Translations under genes and position numbers: made by a program
Part shown: one piece after another, positions 1-11,223 of the stretch
How positions within the stretch are numbered: position 1 is the stretch's first letter
Layout of the letters: the number at the start of each line of letters is the position of its first letter
Source of the DNA: Lineus longissimus
Taxonomy: Eukaryota; Nemertea; Pilidiophora; Heteronemertea; Lineidae
Length of the DNA stretch: 64,000 nucleotides
Direction: 5' to 3'
Assembly (NCBI RefSeq): GCF_910592395.1
Contig: NC_088311.1
Coordinates: forward strand, 4,156,501-4,220,500
The notes under the pieces: generated by a model
The model's database searches: none
Told to the model about the DNA's origin: nothing
Seen by the model: the letters and a program-made list of their open reading frames with translations, nothing else

Positions 1-494
1 GCCTTCCGTTTGCTTTGCCTAGCACAAAGTTATGAATTGTTTCAATCGAGAACAATCAGATACCAGTTCAGGCCTCATCACCAGTGTTTTCGTAGTAGTA
101 AGACGCAGATTCTTCAAGAAAACGAAATCATTTAGATTCGTGGATCACACGATTCTTCAAGTTGTTGTCATTCGACTTTGGCATCATTGTGGTGGCTGTA
201 GCTGAAAATTGTGATTAGCAGGGTCAAAGTTCCCCCCCCTTCCCCCAAGGGCGACAAGAACATGATAAAGACTGTTTGGAACTGCTTTTTTGTAGCTGAG
301 AGCTCTCCATTTCCAGACGCAGACAAGTTCGTCTGCTGGCCCACGAAGTATCAGTGTACTGTAAGGACAAAAGGGGTCCAACATCAATGTATTGGACTGC
401 ACAAAAGAGCTGAATCTGCAAGAGAACCAAATTAGTGTTCCAACTTTGCTCCAAGACAGCATATTCTGTATCGACTCTCGAAACAACTGTAGAT
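1..494. other. upstream region of first GPCR
   Basis: No gene can be supported here. A pyrimidine run, mostly C, lies around 229-246. The GPCR reading frame stays open back to about 435 but has no ATG before 495, so this stretch is taken as 5' flank or UTR. Confidence 0.4.
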
Positions 495-1541
495 ATGAAT
501 GAAGAACAGTCACTCGTATCTGCAACACCGATGGTTCTCCTCACCTCTGAGAATACTGAAATGACAGATATCGCTACTAATGCAACCCTTGTAAGAAGAT
601 TACGGAGAACCAGTCCACAAGACGGCATATACAATTTAGTTGAGGTACTTTGGAAATATGTTCCGCCTTTTTTGATAGTGTTCGGAACAATCTTCAATAT
701 ATTAATCATTGTCATTCTCCTGCGCCGAAAATTTGGTATGCCATCAACACGAATTTTACTGATTTCCCTGGCTTTAGTAGACACAGCTACCCTATTTACG
801 GGACTTTTGAGGCTGTGGATAATGTATGTCTTTGACGTAGATGTACGGACCTTGACTTCTCTCTCCTGTCCGATACACTTATTTCTCATCTACGTCTTCA
901 GGCATTTGTCTTGCTGGAATGTCGTACTTTTAACACTAGAGAGATTTCTCTCGGTTTGTCTTCCGCTGAAGGCAAGGATAATTTGCACTAGAAAGGTGAC
1001 CTGTGTTGTTCTCGTCGTAACTATAATTTTTCTCCTTCTTCTAAACGGACACTTTCTTTTCTTTCACACTATTATATACAACAGGTGGGGGTCATTTTGC
1101 GTTTCGGCAACGGCGGCATATGAAAATTTCATATTCGCTATTTGGTATTGGATAGACCTCCTATGTTACGTAGGCCTACCATTCGTGATCATTGCTTTCT
1201 GTAACTGCTCCATACTCTACAAAGCAAACCAAAGCCATGTTGATCGCTTAAAGTTTCAAAGCAGGGACAGAGACAACAAAACTTCTGCGGATTTAACCAC
1301 TATGACCTACATGCTAGTTACAATTAGTGTGGCGTTCGTTTTATTAACTTTACCCTTTTCGTTGCATTTCATAGCGTCAGGTCAGGTTAAAAATCCAACC
1401 GAACAGCAAGAAGCTGATTTCACGCTCTCTTATGCAGTCACTTACTTGATAAGTTACGTCAACAACTCAATAAATTTTCTGCTGTACTGTGTAAGTGGTA
1501 CGCAGTTTCGTCGCGAGGTATTTAAAATGTTAAAGTGTTAA
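495..1541 (+). CDS. class A (rhodopsin-type) GPCR, peptide-receptor-like orphan, 348 aa
   Basis: This is a seven-transmembrane receptor predicted to act at the plasma membrane through G proteins; its ligand is unknown. The start is the first ATG in the frame (495); the frame is open upstream without another ATG. Visible features: an N-terminus with an Asn-Ala-Thr glycosylation site (residues 29-31); TM1 about 55-78 with the GxxxN pattern; Asp96 in TM2; Cys125 before TM3 pairing with Cys202 in loop 2; ERF at 149-151 in place of DRY; Pro229 in TM5; Pro287 in TM6; and NSINFLLY in TM7 (324-331), the NPxxY variant typical of FMRFamide-receptor-like and related invertebrate peptide receptors. The coding sequence is intact and intronless. 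Family assignment beyond peptide-receptor-like class A is inference. It is distinct in sequence from the GPCR array at the right end of the window. Confidence 0.9.
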   Translation: MNEEQSLVSATPMVLLTSENTEMTDIATNATLVRRLRRTSPQDGIYNLVEVLWKYVPPFLIVFGTIFNILIIVILLRRKFGMPSTRILLISLALVDTATLFTGLLRLWIMYVFDVDVRTLTSLSCPIHLFLIYVFRHLSCWNVVLLTLERFLSVCLPLKARIICTRKVTCVVLVVTIIFLLLLNGHFLFFHTIIYNRWGSFCVSATAAYENFIFAIWYWIDLLCYVGLPFVIIAFCNCSILYKANQSHVDRLKFQSRDRDNKTSADLTTMTYMLVTISVAFVLLTLPFSLHFIASGQVKNPTEQQEADFTLSYAVTYLISYVNNSINFLLYCVSGTQFRREVFKMLKC

Positions 1542-3771
1542 ATATAAGCTATATAACATTCTTGTGAAAATTGCACCACAATCATAGCAAATCGTCGAAC
1601 CATTCAGATATTGTAGCCTACAGTGAATAGACAACCAATAGCAAGCGAGGAAAGACTCCTCCGTCTCCATGCCTTGTCACAGATCACCGTAACCCTTGCT
1701 TTCCGCAACAATCAAGGTCGGCTTGTGGCTGGCATATCCGACAATTCCAATATCCAATAATGATTGGAAGGCGACCCGTGGCTTGTTATGGTGAGTCTGA
1801 AGCCCACCATCGCCTGCGGTACAGTTTGCACAAGCAAATGATAAAATGCGCCTGACATGACGATAAAAGGTGTCTTTCACCTTGTGTGGTGACACGGACA
1901 TCACTGGATGACTTCGGGCGACGGCAGGGTCGATGAATGAATAACGGAAATTGAGCAATGCAATGATAAGATGTCACAAACCCAACAACAGCCATTCGAT
2001 GCCTGATCTGCATGTAAGGGAAACACTCACCCATAGAAACCCTCCCTGATAAGTCGTAGCTGAGTCAACAATAGTAAGCAGTGACCTGTAATGAGCTGTA
2101 ATAATGGATCCGATATATTATGCCGTCGGCTTGATCAAAGTAAATGGCAGATGCGTTCCACGCCCGTCGACGAGAAAAGCCGTCTTTCACCTAATGTGAG
2201 ATGATGACTTTGGGTAAGAGGATGGTCAATATTGGATATCAAACTGGCAATCAAACTATGGATCGCTTAACATGATGGCGAGACGTCTGATTTTCAACTG
2301 GATGAACGACAATCGACAATTGCATAGAAACGCTGGGAATTACATATATAGCATGTTTGAACATCTTTCTTGGTCTCCTATATACATATATAGGTCACAT
2401 TGAATTTTTAAGGTGCGGCCGATGAGGTACCTGCATTTAAAACAGAGAAACCACGGTGGCTGAAGGTATCGGTTTGTCTAAGAAAAATACGTGCTTACCT
2501 GGAGAGGAAATGACGACACAAACGAAACATACAAAATATTAGTTCATTTTGAGGGACGTTATCCGATTGTACCCCTCCAATGCTTTATTGGGAGGGCCTT
2601 CTTCCCATGGTGTTGCTAAGGTAAACTAATGCCTTTACCCACCGTGGAAACGGCAGAAATAAATGCTGAAAGCTTCTATGATTACAGGTTTGTGTACCTC
2701 AGTGACGGTGAAATTACTATTCTTTGACCAACACGTCCGTGATGAGGAGGTGCTAACGAGATGCACATTGATAGTTGCACACAAGTTCGGTGTTGTGACT
2801 TCATATCGTTTATGTTGCATTACAATTGAAACTGTCTACTTAAGCGCTGAGCTGCTCAATGCAGAGTACATCACTAAAAAGGAAATATCAATATCACATC
2901 AACTTGATACATTTTTCTCGTCTGCCATGGATTATTTTACTATCAAACGGCACAAAATGTCAAGCAGTCATTGAAGCGCAAATTCCGCTGCAGGTTCTTA
3001 ACATCAAAGCTACTAGACTCTGTGCGAGACGATATTTGCTTTTTATATCGCATTTTAAAGTATCTATAAAGGATTGCACAGAAATGTATCAAAGTCGATT
3101 TGTCCCCAAATACGACAACCCTTCTGGTGACATACAGTTAAAAGCCGCGGAATGTCACGGGGCGAATTTATTTTCTTCAGACAAAGCAAGGAATTTGGGG
3201 CATGGACACTCCGAGGAGATGAACGGAATTTACGTTGCGTGCATTCTTGTCCTAATGCATGTACGTCACATCAACCACGCCATACCCTGCTTGACATAAA
3301 CCAGGCTAACTAGCCTTTTGCCTCTAATGACAGGGATATGTCCATGCCAAATTAGCTTGATATCACCCATCATTAGTGAAACATGGGCCGGCCATAACCG
3401 AACCTCTCCGGTTATTCGATTAGCAAAACCTTACACGCATGGAGCTATTTTCAAAAGCCACACGAATGACCATGACAATATTGGCGAGTGAACCTAAGGG
3501 TTTTGATCCTTGTAGAAATTGGGCCTATTAGATAGGCTCTTGTTGCTCATACGTCTAAAGAAGGCCAAGGAACACTTTACGGATTATGTACTTGCCGGTA
3601 GGCTCGATCGCCTTGTATGTTGTACGTAAACCTAGAGCTAGATATATGAAATGTTTTGAACGTTAATCGGACATTTTCTCTTGCTGTATGTTCAGGTTAC
3701 TCGGAGGCTGGTATTACACATTCCTGATATGAACTAAAGTGTGTTGATGGTATTCCTTTGAGGACTCAAAG
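1542..3771. other. intergenic, no supported gene
   Basis: Open frames up to 146 codons occur (for example 2859-3299, +), but they lack recognisable motifs, convincing splice partners or domain-like composition. No repeat family is identified. Confidence 0.4.
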
Positions 3772-4904
3772 ATGGGAACGGGTGGATCGAAATCGTATAC
3801 GTCGAAATCGTCTACCATCAGTCGGGAGAATTCAAAGTTCAAATATAAATCAAGGGCAGTCTGTGCATTCCTTGTTGGAGATCAACGTGATGTCGAGTAC
3901 ATCATGAGCATGTTTGCGAAGAGAGAGGTAAATTTATCCAACCACAATATACTTTATGATGTGAATTATCAATATATAGCAAACTAATCGAAGGAATGAT
4001 GATGAGGAAGTCTATAACTGTTGGTGGTATCGTTCACGCCGTTCGCATGGGTAGTTCAAGCACGGTAAAGGGTGCTAAGCTCAAGATATCGACAAAACAT
4101 TTCCTCTCTGCCCAGGTCGAAAATCCCAGATTTGATTCTTAGCTGATATCTTATTCAGTTTCTTATACATGTATATGCACATTTGTTACAAGATTCTTAG
4201 TTGATATCTTTACTAAGAATCCAGCAACGAATGTACACGCCCATGTATGAACTTAAGAATCTATCATAATTATGACCAATGGTTGACTCCGTCATGGAGT
4301 CAACACGGTGGCTCCCATCGCAGCTGGCGTGTACTCATGTACACCGTAAGTGTTGTTATCAAAATCCCTTGAGCACTGGAGGTGTAGCTGTACTGGTGTA
4401 CTCCCGTGTGTACATAACTACACTGTGTTTTTTACGAGCGAGGGTCGTCGGTTTGTATGCTGAAGCAAAGGTGTACACTGTAGTAGTGTATACCCGCAAT
4501 TTGTGGACGCAGGAAATTGTAATAACTGTCACCTGATTCCATTCCAGGATGTCGGAGCAAAAGAAAAAGCAATGGTCAACGACGAATACGAAGCCCAGGG
4601 AATGCAATTCAGGCTCAAAGAACAACGCAACGAGGCGCAATACGCCGCCAGGAAACTACACTTTGCTAATCCTCAAGACAACAAGGATGTTGGAGAGTTG
4701 TTACAGTGGTTGAACTATCAAGCGTTCCCCCCGAGAACTATGCATGCCTATCCAAAAGAACTTGAGGACTGCGTCGCTAATTTATTTCGGTTCGATGGAG
4801 AAATAAACCAGTTAGTTCAGGAAGTTAATAGGAATATCAAAGAAGTTTTGAATACATGTACCTTGAAAGACTTAAGACATCCAAACGGAATTGGTGATAG
4901 TTAA
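3772..4904 (+). CDS. hypothetical 170-aa protein, possible N-myristoylation, two exons
   Basis: Two exons join in phase 0: 3772-3927 (52 codons, donor GAG|gtaaat) and 4548-4904 (118 codons plus stop, acceptor with a pyrimidine tract ending ttccag). The first ATG gives MGTGGSK, which fits the N-myristoylation pattern (Gly2, Ser6, Lys7), so membrane tethering is plausible. After a Ser/Lys-rich start comes a short hydrophobic patch around AVCAFLVG. Exon 2 is polar and mainly helical-looking, rich in Glu, Gln, Asn and Lys, with a LLQWLNYQAF segment. There is no signal peptide or membrane segment. I do not recognise the family. The matched splice phase and good splice sites are the main evidence for a real gene; a further 5' or 3' exon is not excluded. 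Confidence 0.55.
3928..4547 (+). other. intron of the 170-aa protein gene
   Basis: This 620-bp interval is bounded by a GT donor and a TTCCAG acceptor in matching phase. Nothing else is seen in it apart from spurious short open frames. Confidence 0.5.
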
Positions 4905-7169
4905 GAAAGTTTGGCAAAGGATGCTAACAACTAATGGACAGTAACATCACTTCATGTAAAATTTAACAGATCACTGGAGGGCCAAAAGCCAAGTCATTGC
5001 GTAAATGGTAATAATTGATCTATGCTTACTGTCGCCTGCGTGTGAAAAAAGTATTTGTACTCATATAATCAGGCACAAGTCACTTCTTCGTTGAAGATGC
5101 TAACAGTACTCATGCACTTTTTGTTATCCTCATCCGATCCGTTCTTTATTATATCATTCATAGACCTCTAGTTAGGCACGTATAGCTAAGCTTCATGCTG
5201 TTTTCAGCGAACAAGCCTTATACTGTGCGGCTAGCATCATGTGGGTTGATCCTCCTGCATTCACAATTGACAAAATCGGTGCTGGGTTTTCAAAAGACAT
5301 GTCTTGAAATTTCACACCCATTCCCCTTCTCATATCTTATGGGCAATAGGATGTCGTAACAACCTAAAGGAAACCATGGCAACCGCAAGAACAGCAAGCG
5401 CCAAGAACCACCGTAGTCTTCTGTCAAAAGTACTTTTACATCTCATATTCAAAGTGTACTATTATTCCTGATGGAGTGGGGCGATAATGGATCATCTCAA
5501 AATTGCTTGATTTCGGCAGGTTTAAATCCCGGGGAAAAGAATGATCACTGAGTAGTTTCGACGTTAGCCTAGACAGAGACCTAGGCCTATCATGAACGCT
5601 TTGTGAGGCTGTAAGGACATTGTGGTATATCCTAACGAATTGCAAGCAATCAGCGCTCATAAAACTGACAGTGTTTCAATTGCCTTCGAATCATTGGACT
5701 GAAGGCCTTGCCTAGTCGTTTTCGAGACATATCAGAAACCGCAAAGGTGATCGTGATGTTTATCACCGGATTCCCGTGCAGTGAACATTACACTCATCTC
5801 TCGTTTATCACGTATTTCCTCGGCAAACAAGCTGGTGTAACATGAAAATGTCTTAGTCACGTACACCGTTATAACGCAACTGGATATCACTATACATGAC
5901 TCTTCTTATGGTGTTTTGTAGCAAGCGGTTTCAGACTTCTTCTATTTGTAACAACAGAGGCTTGAGATTACTCCGAGATATTAGTCGCAGTAGGTGACAT
6001 CTCCCCCCATTGTATTGATGCATGTAAACATGTCTAATGCAGTTTAGTTCAAATTCAAATGTACAGTATCAGTTCAAATGTACAGTGACGTCCGACAAAA
6101 TGGAAGCCGATTTGGGCAGAGAGAATATCTTTTGTATGCAATGTTGATGTGGAGAATGGACCAACAGTTGGCAGCAGAATCATTTGGATTACGAAATGAC
6201 AGATGACAACAGTCAGTCGAGATTTACGCTGCATCATGCTGTTCATCTGACAAAAGGCTAGGGAATAATGATAGAATATCGAAACGATACTCAATGAGAG
6301 CAACATTAACCTACCTTATGAAGAAATCACATCATCATGATTAGCAATTCCTCTTCGAACCGTATCTGGTCGATGAATATTCATATAATGAACAGCTGTG
6401 GGAAGAAAAATTGGTCAGACCATGTGAAGGAAGCGCCGTCTTGCAACTCGTCGATCGACGAAACCAGCGACATCGAAATGGCTTTCACAACGCGCCGGTT
6501 ATTCTTTACTCGGACACAATTCTGATATCTCGCCGGCATTTTTTGCCTCATGATTCAGACCTCAACCAGAATCATATAAAAGGTATATCTTAGTTTGTCT
6601 TCTTATATCTGAAAACTCTCCCTCATTTGACACGGTATCTAGGAGTCACGCAAACTAAACATGTGCCAAGGCTCTAGTTTGCAATTTCAATTTCATAAAG
6701 AACAATACCAGAATAACAGAAATATATGAGGAGCATTGTGTTTTCGCCCCCGGGGGACAACTACAGATGTATATTGGCACTTCTTCTTCTTTAGTTCCCC
6801 TTCATCACTCAACCAAGCAAAATAACGCGTAAATAATTCTTCGGTCGCGTATATGTTATGCATTCATATTGAGAAAGATATGGATGAACATGACTCTATC
6901 TGTCACCATAACGTGAAATATTATGATTTATTATGATGAATTTGATCTCATCCTTATTTACAGACAATACCGCGGAATGATGTTTGTCGAAAATACTATG
7001 AATTATGATAGGTTTACAGCACTACAGAGCCCCACCGTTATTTGATTTTTTCCGAGCTGTATATGCACATCGGCCACCAAATTGGTTATTTAACACGAGC
7101 CATTGTCAGTTATCAGATGATCATATGCTTTGCATTTACTGCCCTTCCTCTCATTGCCGAGACTCATCA
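4905..7169. other. intergenic, no supported gene
   Basis: Only short unconvincing open frames occur here, on both strands. No RNA gene or repeat family is recognised. Confidence 0.4.
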
Positions 7170-7178
7170 TATATATAG
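7170..7178 (+). promoter_or_regulatory. TATA box of the small secreted-peptide gene
   Basis: TATATATAG lies about 29 bp upstream of an initiator-like TCATTT (A at 7199) and 53 bp upstream of the start codon at 7223. This is the normal TATA-to-start-site spacing for a short-leader secreted-protein gene. The transcription start is inferred. Confidence 0.5.
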
Positions 7179-7222
7179 ACATCATCGCCAGACAGCTCAT
7201 TTAGCAACTTACTACAACAACC

Positions 7223-7960
7223 ATGAAAACGTGAGTATATGATTTTAGTTGAAATTGGCATGCAAACTCGTCTTTGAGGCGGAGGCAATAAAGGGAGGCC
7301 AATGGTAGTATCAGTGAGCTGTCTTTCAATTTCCAACAACTCATCAACAATAAACATTACCAGCCCCTCAGAACGTGAGTAAATCTTTTTTTCTGCAATA
7401 TGGGGAAGTGAACTCCCTCTCTACGCTTTTTTGTATTACTTTTAGAACCAAGAAGATATCCCAATGAAAGACATGAGTACACTCTTAGAAATATAGGTTT
7501 TTGAGATTTTGGAGGTTTCGTGGGTTGGTAAAATCTGTAAGCACTTCTGCAAAGAAATTTGAAGGAAAATCATCATTATAATATTGTAGGGCAGTTATGA
7601 ATTGACAGGGAGGACCGAGGATGGGGCACCTTTTCTGTCCTGTCCTGTAGTAGATTGGCTGGGAGATTTCGGCACACTCTTGCCGCTAATAGAACGTTTA
7701 CATAATACTGGCAATCACTGATATGTTATACTACGCTTCCTTACAGGTCAATGGTACTAGCTGTGTGTCTCCTGACCGCGTGCCTTATTTGTCCAGTACT
7801 TGGGGCAGGGAAACCTTGCAAAGTTGGAGGCAAATCGTACGAAGACAACTCGGTCATCAAGGAGACTAAGTGCACAATCGAATTTTGCAAAGATGGCATG
7901 AGATCAGAGTTTCCCAACATGAAGCAGGTGAACGGAAAATGGGTCTGTAAAGGACAATAG
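7223..7960 (+). CDS. small secreted four-cysteine protein, VWC-like, 73-aa precursor, two exons
   Basis: Exon 1 is only 8 nt (7223-7230, ATG AAA AC, donor gtgagt). Exon 2 is 7747-7960 (acceptor ttacag). Phase 2 joins them as MKTSMVLAV..., which produces a complete signal peptide: charged start, hydrophobic core, small residues near VLGAG, cleavage about residue 22-23. The mature chain of about 50 residues has four cysteines in the order CKVGGKSY, KC, FC, VC. The Cys-x-Val-Gly-Gly-Lys-x-Tyr start resembles the first half of von Willebrand type C / single-domain VWC proteins, but half the usual cysteines are absent. It is probably secreted; the role is unknown. An alternative start at 7751 would still give most of the signal peptide. 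Confidence 0.65.
7231..7746 (+). other. intron 1 of the secreted-peptide gene
   Basis: This 516-bp phase-2 intron separates the 8-nt first coding exon from the rest. Around 7330-7380 it contains a stretch resembling exon 1 and its donor (ending AACgtgagta) but lacking the ATG; this is probably a decayed tandem copy. Confidence 0.5.
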
Positions 7961-8478
7961 AAGGAACAATGGGTAAGTCACAGTCTGCTCCATAGTAATA
8001 GATGCATGACCTATCTTTCAAATTGCCTAGGTGTACTCATGATATGCCATGAAGTTAATTTTAGCCAATGTACAGTACCTCTAAAATGCATTGGTGTACT
8101 GAAATTAAAGAAAGACCCCATTGGCAACCTCTCGACATAAATGAGGCTTGGAACAAAGGGATAACTGTCAACCTATTAAATAATATCAATTTGAACAGAA
8201 TGCCATCAAGGGTAAATGCAGGAACTGGCTGGGGGCACAGGGTCATATCTTCAGGGTGCTCCGCACCACTTAGCACGCACGGTTCAACGATTTTTTGAAG
8301 TGGAAATACCATACGATCATGAAACAACATTTTCCATTTCCAGATTCCCTGATTTAGCCTCCCGTTCCACGAGATGAGAAAATACTGCATGTTGACATAC
8401 CCAACTGGTACGCATGATGTCTGGATTTGGCACAGGAATACTTCCACACAGTGAACCAGTTTTAAGCTGTACATTTGA

Positions 8479-8484
8479 AATAAA
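8479..8484 (+). terminator. candidate poly(A) signal AATAAA
   Basis: A canonical hexamer about 520 bp after the stop of the secreted-peptide gene, on the same strand. Use of the site is inferred. Confidence 0.35.
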
Positions 8485-8899
8485 GAAACTGTAGTCAATG
8501 TACTTCAACTATAATGCATTGTTTTCATTCAATTTTAATTGTCGTCAGATATTTACAGGTATGTACTAAACATGCATTTTGTTACACGTTTATGAGATAT
8601 AATGTGCCAATCGCTTGGTCGTGATTGGGATGTTTGACAGTCATGGCAGTGGCGGAGGCTACGCTTTTTGTGACAACCGTAGCTACAAGAAGGAGCAAGA
8701 CTATGGCAGTTACGGCAGTGGGATGGAGACAGCGCCTTTGTGACTATCGGGCACAGAAACGGTAGACAGCGGTAGTTATGGAAGTGACAAATCCAGACTA
8801 CGGCCTGTTGTGTAACTGAACTATTGAACATTAAGAGTTGTCTTATATTTAGCAATCATAGTCCATTCGACCGTATACTTCCAAAACTATTACATTGTC

Positions 8900-8905
8900 A
8901 ATAAA
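8900..8905 (+). terminator. candidate poly(A) signal AATAAA
   Basis: A second canonical hexamer, on the plus strand. It could serve a spliced 3' UTR: a good donor (gtaagt) lies at 7973, just after the stop codon. Confidence 0.3.
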
Positions 8906-9220
8906 TTGTAATTGCCTCCGAAAGCTATACGTAAGGTTTCAGCGTTTTTGAAGTCTTGTGCAGTATCCATAGCAGACTGTCAGATGGAAACCAGTTCTTC
9001 GAATGTAAAAGAGATGGTGCCTCGGTGACTTCTGCACATGAATATACCTTCTAAAAACCTATGAGAAGCCGCGATTTTTATAGTATCCTGGTACAGTAAA
9101 ATGGCCAGCGTAGGGGATGAATTATTAAAAAAAATCATGACTGATGTTCAACTCTTGCTTCTTTCGAATTAATGTCATAATCAGATTGACAGAAAGTCCG
9201 AAACGTTTACGAACAAATGT

Positions 9221-9226
9221 TTTATT
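9221..9226 (-). terminator. poly(A) signal of the mucin-like gene
   Basis: TTTATT on the plus strand reads AATAAA on the minus strand, about 315 nt beyond the stop codon at 9541. The spacing fits a single-exon 3' UTR. Confidence 0.5.
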
Positions 9227-9540
9227 ATTCAAGATATAGATACACAGTAATCGACAATGCATTACAGTAAACACTAAACATTGACGATAGAAAATCATTC
9301 CACACACTTCTACATGTAGCTCCAGGGCCGTTAAGATACATGTAACTGTGGGAAAATGCTAGCTGAATATCAAATGTGTTCAACAGGAAATGAACCTGGG
9401 GGTCGCCCCGTAACGTGATGCTGTAACCATTGTTTGTTCAGTAATTTAGTTGTCCGTACACTGATGTGCACAGCTGCACTACAGCTTCACATACAATTGC
9501 AAGACAACAACAGACATACGACATTGATCTGTCCGCCTTG

Positions 9541-10851
9541 CTAAACCTCTTCATTTTGGAGTATTTTATCCAGCAGATAACCGTCCTTAACTCCTCTTAT
9601 GTTTTTGATGTTCATCTTGAGTAATGTCCGCCGTTCTGTGAGCATCTGCTGCCTCATCAGGTACTCATCATAATACTCGTCGTCCAAGGTTTCATATCTA
9701 TTGCGCCGGCGCATTTGAATCAAGACGAGTGCACAAATTATGATGACGTAGGCACCCAGGATCGCAAATATGTAAAGCAGTTGACTGGGGTCGCTACTGT
9801 ATTGGTCAGTGGCCCCTCGGTTGATCTCGGGATGATGACCAACTTCGGTTATCGTCCAATTATGATTCAGCCTCGTTGTGTTTAAATTTGATCCATTTAT
9901 ATCGTCTGCCTCACTGATGATGTCATAATCTGCGGGCTTTTCTCTCTGGACATACGTTGAAGATTCAGTCGCGTCCCCGACAGCAGAGATGGTCGTGTTT
10001 GTAACATCTATCAATGCTGAGACAGTTTTATTGGTGAATCCAAGTAAGCTTGTGAAAGTGGAGTTTGTTGACGATTCATGTGTTGGTAATGCACTGGTGG
10101 ATAATCTTTCTGAAGTCGAGTACGTTGACTTTGTTGTATCACTAGTAAGAAAAGACGTCGCTGTGGGAACTACTTCTTTGATGTCCGCAACTGTAGAATT
10201 TGTGACATATTGTAGCGCTTGATATGTCGAGTTCGTGACATTTTCTAAAATAGATTTGGTGGCATTTCTTCTGTCTGGAACTAGGTCAAGTGGAATTACA
10301 CTACTAGAACTGCTTTCTGATTGAGTTTGGTTTCCTACATCTGGTAAAAGCGTTGTCACATTATGAAAGGTTTGTAAAGACGAAAGCGTACGGTTTGACA
10401 AGCCTTCATGATATGACACATTTGAATCCGCTGAACTCTGTACTGAATCAGGTGTAGGTATGGTTGAAATTGGCAAAGTGTCGTTATCAGAAGTGAAGTT
10501 GCTTGCAGACGAAGCCTTGTTATGAACTAAATCAGTAATAGTACTTATAGTAGAGTTTAGGGCATTGGACACAACATCAACAAGTTTCTGTGCTAATGTA
10601 GTCCCGTAAGTATTCTCTGCACTGCTTTGTGTAGATGTCATAACACTTTCTATTGTCACCGGAGATGTGACCGTAGTTTGTGACACCTCACCAGGGGGAT
10701 CTGGAGTCGGCATTGCGGGGATTCCAGGAGTTACATCTTCATGCGACTTTTCCTCATCAGCCGCTCCAACTTCGATTGGAATTAAAGTCTTGTTGAAAAA
10801 TTTCAAATACCTGAACGTATGGTTCAGCACGGTTTCTCTAATTGCAGGCAT
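9541..10851 (-). CDS. Ser/Thr-rich N-glycosylated single-pass membrane protein (mucin-like), terminal exon
   Basis: A long open frame encodes 436 residues from the ATG at 10851 to a TAG at 9541. About 340 residues are rich in Ser, Thr and Val, with more than fifteen N-x-S/T sites and recurring motifs of the kind FTNKTVSALIDVTNTT. One transmembrane helix follows (LLYIFAILGAYVIIICALVL), then Arg-rich stop-transfer residues and a cytoplasmic tail of about 55 residues with an acidic Tyr-rich patch (YETLDDEYYDEYL). This fits a type I cell-surface mucin-like or adhesion protein. No signal peptide is seen at the ATG. The frame is open upstream to about 11013, and a splice acceptor (ccctag) lies near 10888, so this is probably the last exon of a longer gene. 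A candidate upstream exon lies about 11105-11223. No family is recognised. Confidence 0.7.
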   Translation of the reverse strand: MPAIRETVLNHTFRYLKFFNKTLIPIEVGAADEEKSHEDVTPGIPAMPTPDPPGEVSQTTVTSPVTIESVMTSTQSSAENTYGTTLAQKLVDVVSNALNSTISTITDLVHNKASSASNFTSDNDTLPISTIPTPDSVQSSADSNVSYHEGLSNRTLSSLQTFHNVTTLLPDVGNQTQSESSSSSVIPLDLVPDRRNATKSILENVTNSTYQALQYVTNSTVADIKEVVPTATSFLTSDTTKSTYSTSERLSTSALPTHESSTNSTFTSLLGFTNKTVSALIDVTNTTISAVGDATESSTYVQREKPADYDIISEADDINGSNLNTTRLNHNWTITEVGHHPEINRGATDQYSSDPSQLLYIFAILGAYVIIICALVLIQMRRRNRYETLDDEYYDEYLMRQQMLTERRTLLKMNIKNIRGVKDGYLLDKILQNEEV

Positions 10852-11104
10852 GATGACACGTACGTAGCTTTCGAACTTTTTCTCTAGGGAAATTATTATA
10901 AGGTTGCAGAATGATGCTAATGAACGATGGAAATGCACAGTCACGTACAAGTAATCTAATTCTATTAAAGCTTTGACTGTTCGTGAAAGCAAACAATCCA
11001 CATGTAATTGCACGGCAACAAGAACACGAGTCGATTAATTTCGTCACTGATTGATGCAAATAATCCGATGTGTGGTACAGTATGATTACTAATTGTGCTA
11101 CCAC

Positions 11105-11223
11105 ATAATTAAAGCAAAATAGACACAGGGCAAAGTTGCAGGCTCCTCATCTGGTCGTTCTGGAATGGATCCGGCGATATCGTATTTGCAACAGCATATG
11201 GCGTAACGGACTTCAATATCAAT
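11105..11223 (-). CDS. possible upstream exon of the mucin-like gene
   Basis: On the minus strand a good acceptor (ttattttacag) is followed by an open stretch of about 40 codons with protein-like composition (YAICCCKYDIAGSIPERPDE). I could not find a donor whose phase joins it cleanly to the downstream exon, so it is offered only as a candidate. Confidence 0.2.

Noticed and set aside
2859-3299. 146-codon open frame
   Set aside because: No domain, no splice partner and unremarkable composition.
8625-8820. Gly/Ser/Tyr-rich reading (SYGS-type) downstream of the secreted-peptide gene
   Set aside because: Short, interrupted by stops and lacking a clear start or acceptor; more likely 3' UTR or chance.
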